Assembly: GCA_043758755.1 (NCBI GenBank)
Contig: JAYVMW010000029.1
Coordinates: 23,644-87,643 of the forward strand
Direction of reading: 5' to 3'
DNA length: 64,000 nt
Source: Solimicrobium sp043758755
Lineage (GTDB): Bacteria > Pseudomonadota > Gammaproteobacteria > Burkholderiales > Burkholderiaceae_D
This document shows, piece after piece, positions 56,674 through 64,000 of this stretch. The notes under the pieces are model-generated. The model made no database searches and had not been told where the DNA came from. It was given only the letters and a program-made list of their open reading frames with translations. The position numbers and the translations under genes were made by a program. Within the stretch, counting starts at the first letter, position 1. The number at the start of each line of letters is the position of its first letter.

Positions 56674-59349
56674 ATGGACAAACACTACCTCAGCCCGCTG
56701 TTTTCCCCCCAATCGATTGTGATCTTTGCCGGTTGCGATGCCGACTCGCAACCGGCAACCAGTGAGGCGCAACTGCTGGTCGAGCATTTCAAGAGCGGCG
56801 GTTTTACCGGACCGCTGACTTACCTCGATATCCGCATGAGCGGCACGCTGGGCGACCTGGTGAAGTCGCGCGTTGATCTGGCGATCATTGCCCTGCCCAA
56901 TGACCAGCTGAGTGCAGCGCTGGAGGTGGCCGGCAGCATTCACTGCAAATCGGCCCTGATCATCTCCCGGGCCGTCGACGCGGCACTGTCCAAAAAACTG
57001 CAGGCCATTGCACAGGGCTATTCGATGTTTTTACTGGGTCCGAACTGCATGGGCTTTCAGCGCCCGCAGCAGCATCTGAATGCCAGCACACTGGGGCCTC
57101 TGGCCCAACAAGGTGCCACGGCGCTGATTTCGCAATCCGGCGCCGTCACGACCTCCATACTGGACTGGGCCAGCTCAAACGGTGTCGGCTTTTCCGCAGT
57201 CGTGTCACTGGGCGCGCATACCGTAGTCGATGTTTCCCAGGTACTGGATTTTCTGGCCGAAGATACGGCCACCCACAGCATCGTGGTGTATCTGGAAGGG
57301 GTACGCAATGCACGCAGTTTCATGAGTGCGCTGCGCGCTGCGGCCGGTGCCAAACCGGTCATCGTACTCAAAGCCGGACGCCAGCAGGCCGGATCTCAGG
57401 CGGCCCTGACCCATACCGGCTCTCTGGTTGCAAGCGATGACGTTTTTGACGCCGCGCTCAAACGCGCCGGTGCGGTACGGGTGCGCACCTTCGTACAACT
57501 TTTCTCTGCCGTGAAATGTCTGTCGGCACGTTACCTGCCGGTCGGCGAACGGCTGGCCATCATTTCCAATGGCGGTGGCCCTGCTGTCATGGCCGCGGAC
57601 TGGGTTGCCGCACTCAAACTCAAAGTGGGCAAATTATCTGCCGAAGCGGGTGCCGAACTCAAAGCACAGCTGTGCAGGGAAGCTACCGTGGCCGACGTCA
57701 TTGATCTGGACGAATCGGCCAACGCCACGCATTATCGTGCAGCGGTGAGTGCCTGTCTGGCCAGTCGCGACATCGACGGCATACTGGTGCTGCTGTCGCC
57801 CAAACCGCATGTCGACATCTGCGCCATTTCACAGGTACTGGCCGACCTGCAACCGCAAGCCGGCAAGCCGTTGATCACCTGCTGGATGGGCGATGAACTG
57901 GTCACTGCCGGTCGCACCATCCTGAACAATGCACAGATTCCGACCTTCCGCACCCCGGAAGCGGCCGTCGATGCCTTTAACAATATCGCGTCGTTCCACC
58001 AGAACCAGCAACTGTTGCATCAGGTTCCCTCATCCCTGTCGGAACTGGCCCAGCCCGACATCAAGGGTGCGCGGATTCTGATTGAAAATATTCTGGCCGA
58101 GCGGCGCAAGGTACTCACAGAAATGGAATCAAAAGCGCTGCTGTCGTCCTTCCACATTCCCGTGACCAAAACGATACTGGCCCGTTCAGCCAACGAAGCA
58201 ATTCTGGTGGCGAATCAGCTCGGCTATCCGGTGGCGCTGAAAATCGATTCCTCGGATATCGTGCACAAATCCGACGTGCAGGGTGTGGCGCTCAATATTC
58301 ACAATGCCACCGGGGTGCGTGATACCTGGCTCGACATGATGGCCACCGTAACCCGTCTCAAACCACAGGCCAAGATTAACGGCGTGACCGTGCAGAACAT
58401 GGCCGGCAAACCGGAGGGACGCGAACTGTATATCGGGGTGCGTACCGATGACCAGTTTGGCCCGGCGATTTCGTTCGGCGCAGGTGGCACGATGATTGAA
58501 CTGATCGCCGACCGTGCCATTGAACTGCCGCCGTTAAATCAGTTTCTGGCGCAACGTCTGATTGACCGGGTTCGTTCAGCTGAAACACTGGGCGTGTGGC
58601 GCGGCGCGCCGGAAGCCGACCGCGTTTCTGTAGAGCGCATCCTGATGCGGGTGTCAGAAATGGTCTGCGCGCTGCCGCAAATTCGTGAAATGGATATCAA
58701 TCCGCTGATCGTTGACGCCAATGGCGCACTGGCAGTCGACGCACGCATCGTCATTGAACAGCGCGCCGCAGCAAACAATTATGAGCATCTGGCGATCCTG
58801 CCCTATCCGTCCGATCAGGAGTCCGAATGGCCCCTGCGTGACGGCAGCCGCTACAAAATCCGGCCGTTACACCCGCACGATGCCCAGATGCTGCAGGACC
58901 TGGTGCGCGGACTGTCGCAGGAAAGCCGCTATTTCCGCTTTATTTCTTCAATGCGGGAACTGCCGGAGCGCATGCTGGCACGCTTTACCCTGATCGACTA
59001 TGACCGGGAAATGGCGCTGGTGGCAATGTATGCCGAACGTACCCCGAATCCGGACGGCGGGTTTACCGAGACCGAAAAAATTATCGGTGTGTCGCGCTAT
59101 GTCACCAATCCGGATAAAAGCAGTTGCGAATTTTCTCTGTTGGTGGCCGATGAATTCAACGGACAGGGCCTGGGTTCGCGCATGATGCTGGCAATTATTG
59201 ACGTGGCGCGCAGCAAGGGGCTGGCAACCATTGAAGGTCTGGTGCTGGGTAAAAATGCCGGCATGCTGAAGCTGATGCGCAGTCTGGATTTTCAGATCAA
59301 GACGTATGAAGAGGATCCTGATCTGAAACTGTGTATCAGGACGCTTTAA
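56674..59349 (+). CDS. acyl-CoA synthetase (NDP-forming)-like/GNAT acetyltransferase, Pat type
   Basis: This 891-residue protein has a CoA-binding domain (about 10-130), a ligase domain with SQSGAVTTSILDWASSNG (about 140-300), an ATP-grasp domain (about 480-700, GYPVALKIDSSDIVHKSDVQGV), and a C-terminal GNAT domain (about 730-891) ending in LVLGKNAGMLKLMRSLDF. This is the layout of Pat/PatZ (YfiQ) lysine acetyltransferases, which acetylate and switch off acyl-CoA synthetases. The ligase part is usually regulatory in these proteins. It shares an operon with the deacetylase. Confidence 0.92.
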   Translation: MDKHYLSPLFSPQSIVIFAGCDADSQPATSEAQLLVEHFKSGGFTGPLTYLDIRMSGTLGDLVKSRVDLAIIALPNDQLSAALEVAGSIHCKSALIISRAVDAALSKKLQAIAQGYSMFLLGPNCMGFQRPQQHLNASTLGPLAQQGATALISQSGAVTTSILDWASSNGVGFSAVVSLGAHTVVDVSQVLDFLAEDTATHSIVVYLEGVRNARSFMSALRAAAGAKPVIVLKAGRQQAGSQAALTHTGSLVASDDVFDAALKRAGAVRVRTFVQLFSAVKCLSARYLPVGERLAIISNGGGPAVMAADWVAALKLKVGKLSAEAGAELKAQLCREATVADVIDLDESANATHYRAAVSACLASRDIDGILVLLSPKPHVDICAISQVLADLQPQAGKPLITCWMGDELVTAGRTILNNAQIPTFRTPEAAVDAFNNIASFHQNQQLLHQVPSSLSELAQPDIKGARILIENILAERRKVLTEMESKALLSSFHIPVTKTILARSANEAILVANQLGYPVALKIDSSDIVHKSDVQGVALNIHNATGVRDTWLDMMATVTRLKPQAKINGVTVQNMAGKPEGRELYIGVRTDDQFGPAISFGAGGTMIELIADRAIELPPLNQFLAQRLIDRVRSAETLGVWRGAPEADRVSVERILMRVSEMVCALPQIREMDINPLIVDANGALAVDARIVIEQRAAANNYEHLAILPYPSDQESEWPLRDGSRYKIRPLHPHDAQMLQDLVRGLSQESRYFRFISSMRELPERMLARFTLIDYDREMALVAMYAERTPNPDGGFTETEKIIGVSRYVTNPDKSSCEFSLLVADEFNGQGLGSRMMLAIIDVARSKGLATIEGLVLGKNAGMLKLMRSLDFQIKTYEEDPDLKLCIRTL

Positions 59350-59362
59350 CAAGTGCAGGTGT

Positions 59363-59524
59363 TCAGGCTGGCGTGTGGTCTTTCAGCCAGTCCTGTAACG
59401 CCGCATCCATACGCGCCTGCCAGCCCGCGCCGGTTTCACGGAACACATCAACCACCGCCGGTGTCAGGGCTATCGTAACTTCCTCTTTGACGGCGGACAC
59501 GACGAGTTTGCCGTGCCGCTGCAT
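59363..59524 (-). CDS. BrnA-like antitoxin, small or truncated
   Basis: From ATG 59524 the frame encodes 53 residues. They contain VTIALTPAVVDVFRETGAGW and QARMDAALQDWL, the conserved end of BrnA-type antitoxins (VTLRLD...FRATG.GWQTR.N..L). The frame is the same as the sensor kinase upstream, from which it is parted only by that gene's TAA. The N-terminal part of usual BrnA and any BrnT toxin are missing. It is either a remnant or a compact orphan antitoxin. Confidence 0.55.
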   Translation of the reverse strand: MQRHGKLVVSAVKEEVTIALTPAVVDVFRETGAGWQARMDAALQDWLKDHTPA

Positions 59525-59551
59525 ACCGGGTAACGCTTCTTCAAATTCAGC

Positions 59552-62359
59552 TTATGAAATCTGAAACAACCCCTGAATTTCCACAGATTCAAACACCGGC
59601 AACGTAAACCAGAACACTGAACCTTTACCGAGTTCAGTTTCATAGCCGATCTCCCCGCCCATTCTGGACACCATTTTTTTGGTGATATTCAAACCCAGAC
59701 CGGTACCACCCTGCTGGCGGGTATCGCCGCTGTTGGCCTGGGCGAATTCACCAAATATGCGGCTGCGGAATTCAAGAGCAATGCCGGGACCGTGATCCTG
59801 TACTTCCACTTTGACAAACCGCCCTTCCTGCTGCACGCGGATTTGCACGGCGCTGTCCGGGCCATTGAATTTGGCTGCATTGGACATGAGATTGGCCATG
59901 ACCTGCATGATTCTGTCCCTGTCACCGATAACGTGAAAAGCATCTGTGGGCGCGATCAGTTCGTAGCGCGTGCCAAATTTGAGCGCATAGTCGGCATTCA
60001 TGATCACCGACTGCCGGATGACTTCGACCATATCGATATCGTCGGTATTGAACACCACTTTTCCCGACAGCAGTTTTTCCATGTCGAGAATATCGTTGAC
60101 CAGCGTGGCCAGACGCAGGCTGTTTTTATGCGCGATATTGACCAGCTCATGCGCCTTGACCGGCAGTGCGCCCAACATGCCGGCATTGAGCAAACCGAGA
60201 GCCGCAGAAATGGAGGTCAGTGGTGTGCGCAGTTCATGACTGACGGTGGAAATAAATTCGCTTTTCAGTTTTTCAACCTGCTTCTGTTCGCTGATATCCG
60301 TATGAAACCCGATAAACCGCACCACCTCACCATGGCTGCCGCGCTTGATCAGTCCGCGGTCCAGTATCCACACATAATGGCCATCTTTATGGCGCATCCG
60401 GTATTCATTGTTAAAGCGGTCGGTGTCCGATTTGATACTGGCTTCAACACTGCGCAGCACACGCGGTTTATCGTCGGGATGAATCAGCTGATCCCATAAT
60501 TCCACGCTGTTATCCAGTTCACTTTCATCATAGCCGAGCATCGATTTCCAGCGCGGCGAATAGTACACCGTACCCAGCTCAATATTTCGGTCCCACAGGC
60601 CGTCATTGGCACCCAGCACCGCGAGGTTGAAGCGTTCTTCACTGAATTTCAGTTGTTCGGCATGCCCGGCAAGTTGGCCGCTCAATTCGCGCAATTCGGT
60701 TACATCCCAGCTGGCGCCCACCATGCGAATAGGCTTGCTGGCATTGTCATGCTCAATCACCGAGGATGTACGCAAATGATGCACGCTGCCGTCGCGCCAG
60801 ATAATGCGAAATTCCGTATTGAAATTGCGCTTGCCCAAAACGGCATCCTGCAATTCCTGCTCTACGCGCACCAGATCATCAGGATGGACAAATTCCTTCC
60901 ACAGAGCATAGCTAACCGTGACTTCTTCCTGTTGTGGCGCAATGCCAGACGAGTCATCCCACAATTCGTAAGCACCCAGCGTAGTCACATTTGCCAGGCC
61001 ATACAGCCGGAACATCCATCCTTCCCAACTGAGCTGGCCGGATAACAGGTCATATTCCCACACACCGATGCCACCGCTGTTGGTGGCCAGCAGCATTCGT
61101 TCGGCATTTTTTTGAATAATACGGTTTTGCTCCATCCATTCGGTGACATCGATACTCAGAATGATGTAACGGTCGATTTTCCGTTTGTTATTAAAAACCG
61201 GCGCAATGATGCAATCCCCCCAGTACGGCGCGCCGGATTTTGATTGATAACGAATATCGCAGCGGCACGACTGGCCCGACATAATCTTCTGCATTATTTC
61301 TTCAAAAAACCAGTCGGGATGTTCACCGGATTTCAGCATGGCCTGATTGTTCCCGATCAGTTCCTCACGGCTGTATCCACTGATGGTGCAGAAGGTCTCA
61401 TTGACTTCGATAAAATTACCGTCCAGATCCAGTATTGACATAATGAATTGCGATTGCACCGCTTCGAACAGACTGCGCTCTTTTCTCTGCGTTTCCATCA
61501 GACCAGTGATATTTTCAACCAGTGAAACACTGTTGACATTGCCAAACTGATCTTTCACCATGACGGCCGTAATGAGTACATCAATGAGCCCGCCGGATTT
61601 GCACACCATCTGGTAGGGAACATGATCGATGCGGCCGGTGCTGAATAATTGCGGCAGCACCTCGTTTCTGGCACGCTGCTGCGATTGCTCACTGTAAAAA
61701 TCGGTGATCAGATGACCGAGCACCTCATGCCTTGCATATCCCAGCGATTCCAGCCAGAGCCGGTTCACAAAAACAATACGTCCGTCCGAATTGATGGAAT
61801 GACTCATCATCGGCACTATTTCCATATACTGAATTGACAGGGCATGATCACGGATCAGTTCCTGTACCGCAAAGCGACTTTCCATCGCCTTGACCACTGC
61901 GATCGACAGATATCTGAGTGCTTCTTTCTGATGCGCTGCCAGCACCCGCGGCCTGGTATCAATAACGCACAACGCACCAACGTTCGATCCATCGCCGAGT
62001 TTCAATGGAACACCGGCATAAAAGCGGATTTTGGGTCCGCCCAATACCAGTTCATTGTCCGAAAATCTGGGGTCCAGAAGCGCGTCGGGCACTTCCAGCA
62101 TGGCGTCGTCGCGAATGGTATAGGCGCAAAAAGCGGCGCCGCGTGACGTTTCGGTAACACCCGGCAAGCCGGTGCTGGCTTTAAACCATTGGCGGTCACT
62201 GTCGACCAGACTGATGGCGCAGATCGGCACTTCACAGATGATAGCGGCTGTTTTTACCAGCGCATCAAACTCTTCATCCGGCGCCGTATCCAGAATATGC
62301 AGCGCATGCAACGACTGCAGGCGCTGACTTTCGTTGAGAGGGAGCGAGGCGGCGGGCAT
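59552..62359 (-). CDS. multi-PAS sensor histidine kinase with N-terminal GAF
   Basis: This 935-residue soluble kinase has a GAF domain (about 15-160, AICEVPICAISLVDSDRQWFKA), four PAS domains with PAC tails between about 170 and 700 (NETFCTISGYSREELIG; PRWKSMLGYDESEL), HisKA with STVSHELRTPLTS, and an ATPase domain with DHGPGIALEFRSRIF and GGTGLGLN. No receiver is attached. The ATG at 62359 has AGGGG upstream and is preferred to a GTG at 62377. PAS domains may sense redox state or small ligands; there are no obvious heme ligands to name. Confidence 0.9.
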   Translation of the reverse strand: MPAASLPLNESQRLQSLHALHILDTAPDEEFDALVKTAAIICEVPICAISLVDSDRQWFKASTGLPGVTETSRGAAFCAYTIRDDAMLEVPDALLDPRFSDNELVLGGPKIRFYAGVPLKLGDGSNVGALCVIDTRPRVLAAHQKEALRYLSIAVVKAMESRFAVQELIRDHALSIQYMEIVPMMSHSINSDGRIVFVNRLWLESLGYARHEVLGHLITDFYSEQSQQRARNEVLPQLFSTGRIDHVPYQMVCKSGGLIDVLITAVMVKDQFGNVNSVSLVENITGLMETQRKERSLFEAVQSQFIMSILDLDGNFIEVNETFCTISGYSREELIGNNQAMLKSGEHPDWFFEEIMQKIMSGQSCRCDIRYQSKSGAPYWGDCIIAPVFNNKRKIDRYIILSIDVTEWMEQNRIIQKNAERMLLATNSGGIGVWEYDLLSGQLSWEGWMFRLYGLANVTTLGAYELWDDSSGIAPQQEEVTVSYALWKEFVHPDDLVRVEQELQDAVLGKRNFNTEFRIIWRDGSVHHLRTSSVIEHDNASKPIRMVGASWDVTELRELSGQLAGHAEQLKFSEERFNLAVLGANDGLWDRNIELGTVYYSPRWKSMLGYDESELDNSVELWDQLIHPDDKPRVLRSVEASIKSDTDRFNNEYRMRHKDGHYVWILDRGLIKRGSHGEVVRFIGFHTDISEQKQVEKLKSEFISTVSHELRTPLTSISAALGLLNAGMLGALPVKAHELVNIAHKNSLRLATLVNDILDMEKLLSGKVVFNTDDIDMVEVIRQSVIMNADYALKFGTRYELIAPTDAFHVIGDRDRIMQVMANLMSNAAKFNGPDSAVQIRVQQEGRFVKVEVQDHGPGIALEFRSRIFGEFAQANSGDTRQQGGTGLGLNITKKMVSRMGGEIGYETELGKGSVFWFTLPVFESVEIQGLFQIS

Positions 62360-62536
62360 GCTATGCCCCTGTTTCACGATTGATTGTCATAGTTCCTGTT
62401 CATAGCGCAAATCCGTTATTAAAAAATAATGAAAGCGATAATGCACCGATCAGGAATCAGTGTAGGCAACAACTTCGTTAAAAACCAGAAAATCCGCCAA
62501 TCAGAAATTCAATATTGAAAAGACACATTAATGTGA

Positions 62537-63856
62537 TCAGGGCTCAGGTTTGATGACCCTGCGCCGGACAAAATCAATGTGCTCTTTCAGGCCGTAAGCA
62601 TGCTCGGTAAATGTCAGGGGCAGCTTGGCCTTCTGCACCTTTTCTTCAATCTGATCCAGTTGCCTGCTCACGGCCGCAATATCTACTGCGGCCGTGTGAT
62701 CGCGCAACTGTGTTTCCAGAAAACTCAGTTCCCCGTACCAGCGATAGATGCGATGCCGGATACGCCAGTTGTATATCTGTGGAATGGCACGAACTACCGG
62801 AATCAGTACTGCCAGCAGCGGGATCAAAACCAGCGCGGCACGATCCAGCAAGGTAGCCAGCCAGAACGGCAGGTAACGCTGCAACAGCGGCGGGCCGGAC
62901 TTGTAATAACGCGCGGCCTCCTTGCTCAGCTCCAGATCGACATCCTTGGCAGACGGAAATTCATTGGCAGAATGCAGCAAACCGGCTTCGGAATGGGTTT
63001 CATGCATGGCTTTCATCAACAGCGTAATCAGGGCCGGATGCACTGATTCGCGCGCTGCCAGCGTGGTGGTAGTGGCCAGCAGCGTCAGATCATGCGCTGG
63101 CAGATTGCGGGCAATATCGATCAGACCGTGCGGTATGTGCAGTTCATGCAGGTACGGAAAATGCCGCGCCGTCGCCGCTGCCTGATCCAGATCCATGATG
63201 TGTATCTGCGCATCGCCAGCCAGCTGTCGCACGATGGTTGAGTCGGGTTCGCCGATAAAGAACACGGCATCCAGTTTGCCCGCCAGCAGCAGCGCTGCCG
63301 CTTCGTCTCGACCAGTTGCCTGCATCGTGCTGTTGGCAGCGCTGACACCACTGGCCCCCAGCAGGCGGGTTGCCAGCAGTTTGGTACCGGAACCCTCGCG
63401 CCCTATTCCAAGTCGTTTGCCGGCCAGCTCTGAAAATCGGGTAACCGGTTTCGCGGAACGGTAGAACACCCACAGCGGTTCATAAGAAACACTGCCCAGG
63501 GAAACCGGATCGATTTCTTCATCCGCGGCTGTCTCGTTGAGGCCGTCCTGCAAAAATCCCAGATCCACATCCGATGTCGGGTCGCGCAGACGCAGGTGAT
63601 TGTCGAGCGCGCCGTTGGATTGGCGTATCACCAGTTCAATGCCGTCCTGCGCCAGTATCTCCTGGTAACTTTTGGCGAAATCCAGGTAGGAGCTGTCTTC
63701 GGTACCGGTCATGATCACCAGCCGGTGTGGCGGCGCAGGGTCGATGTAATGGTAGGCGAGCCACGAGCCGGCCACACCCAGCAGCAGGATCGGAAACACA
63801 GACCAGAGGATGTCACGCAGCATCGTGCGGGCGGCTTGGAATTTGGCTTTTATCAT
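62537..63856 (-). CDS. TAXI-family TRAP solute-binding protein with C-terminal membrane part
   Basis: This 439-residue protein has an N-terminal membrane helix (LWSVFPILLLGVAGSWLAYHY), a TAXI-type binding domain (about 45-310: MTGTEDSSYLDFAKSYQEIL, GKRLGIGREGSGTKLLATRLL) and a further helix near 340-365 (LVLIPLLAVLIPVVRAIPQIY), followed by a helical coiled tail. Classical TAXI proteins are secreted and work with a fused TRAP permease; no such permease is adjacent. The extra helix and tail suggest a sensor or membrane-bound receptor instead. The ATG at 63856 has AGGGA upstream. Confidence 0.8.
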   Translation of the reverse strand: MIKAKFQAARTMLRDILWSVFPILLLGVAGSWLAYHYIDPAPPHRLVIMTGTEDSSYLDFAKSYQEILAQDGIELVIRQSNGALDNHLRLRDPTSDVDLGFLQDGLNETAADEEIDPVSLGSVSYEPLWVFYRSAKPVTRFSELAGKRLGIGREGSGTKLLATRLLGASGVSAANSTMQATGRDEAAALLLAGKLDAVFFIGEPDSTIVRQLAGDAQIHIMDLDQAAATARHFPYLHELHIPHGLIDIARNLPAHDLTLLATTTTLAARESVHPALITLLMKAMHETHSEAGLLHSANEFPSAKDVDLELSKEAARYYKSGPPLLQRYLPFWLATLLDRAALVLIPLLAVLIPVVRAIPQIYNWRIRHRIYRWYGELSFLETQLRDHTAAVDIAAVSRQLDQIEEKVQKAKLPLTFTEHAYGLKEHIDFVRRRVIKPEP

Positions 63857-63910
63857 GGGGTCCCTAGTGTAGTGTTGCACTCTTGGAGGTGCAAATAAAA
63901 TTGATGCATT

Positions 63911-63955
63911 TGCGCGTCAGACTAGGCGCAAACCGCAGCGATAGTGAACTATCGC
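63911..63955. other. structured palindromic sequence near window end
   Basis: Two inverted repeats stand close together: TGCGC/GCGCA at 63911-63930 and the perfect GCGATAG/CTATCGC with loop TGAA at 63938-63955. AAGGCGCA recurs near 63990. The region lies upstream of the TAXI-type gene and continues beyond the window. It may be a leader, a promoter or a repeat element. Confidence 0.4.
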
Positions 63956-64000
63956 GAGGATTTGTAACGACGTATGGCGTGCAAAGGCGCATTTTTATGC

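Overview
The window looks like the chromosome of a Gram-negative betaproteobacterium, probably Burkholderiales and possibly near Oxalobacteraceae. The basis is an MSHA-type pilus locus, paired DUF1302/DUF1329 outer-membrane genes, large hybrid sensor kinases and generally GC-rich coding. The genus cannot be fixed from sequence reading alone. I found no rRNA, tRNA, CRISPR array or intact insertion sequence.

Layout. (1) 1-13.4 kb is a catabolic-looking block. It starts with the tail of an AraC-type regulator, followed by an epoxide-hydrolase-like gene, a small membrane protein and a zinc alcohol dehydrogenase on the + strand. On the - strand follow an SDR, DUF1302, DUF1329, a terminator, a Ycf48-like protein, an RND transporter and a second hydrolase. 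A haloalkane-dehalogenase-like gene faces away from the SDR. The set suggests import and oxidation of a hydrophobic compound. (2) 13.7-17.4 kb holds a VapBC module and a graveyard of gene fragments (EAL domain, beta-barrel protein, CheB methylesterase, lipoprotein) around an intact GDT1/UPF0016 cation exporter. (3) 17.7-32.9 kb is one co-directional run: ABC ATPase, MshM/ExeA-like ATPase, secretin MshL, MshN, MshE, MshG, MshI, MshJ, MshK, two prepilin-like proteins, ABC-2 permease, TPR-like protein and a pilin. This MSHA-like pilus or secretion system, with an ABC-2 exporter split between its two ends, is the most interesting part of the window. (4) 33.0-38.9 kb has a DUF1294 protein, a HipBA-like module, formate-tetrahydrofolate ligase and a periplasmic TPR protein.

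(5) 39.1-46.4 kb is an acyl-CoA and aldehyde oxidation cluster around a PaaX-family regulator: CoA transferase/racemase, acyl-CoA dehydrogenase and crotonase on one side, coniferyl-aldehyde-type dehydrogenase and AidB-like dehydrogenase on the other. Two repeat families in its intergenic regions look like shared control sites. (6) 46.6-64 kb is a signalling block: a hybrid kinase, a receiver-kinase, a GGDEF-EAL protein, a deacetylase next to a Pat-type acyltransferase (a possible write/erase pair for protein acylation), a BrnA-like fragment, a multi-PAS kinase and a TAXI-type binding protein. The GGDEF-EAL protein and the MshEN domain of MshE could connect signalling to the pilus, but that link is inferred.
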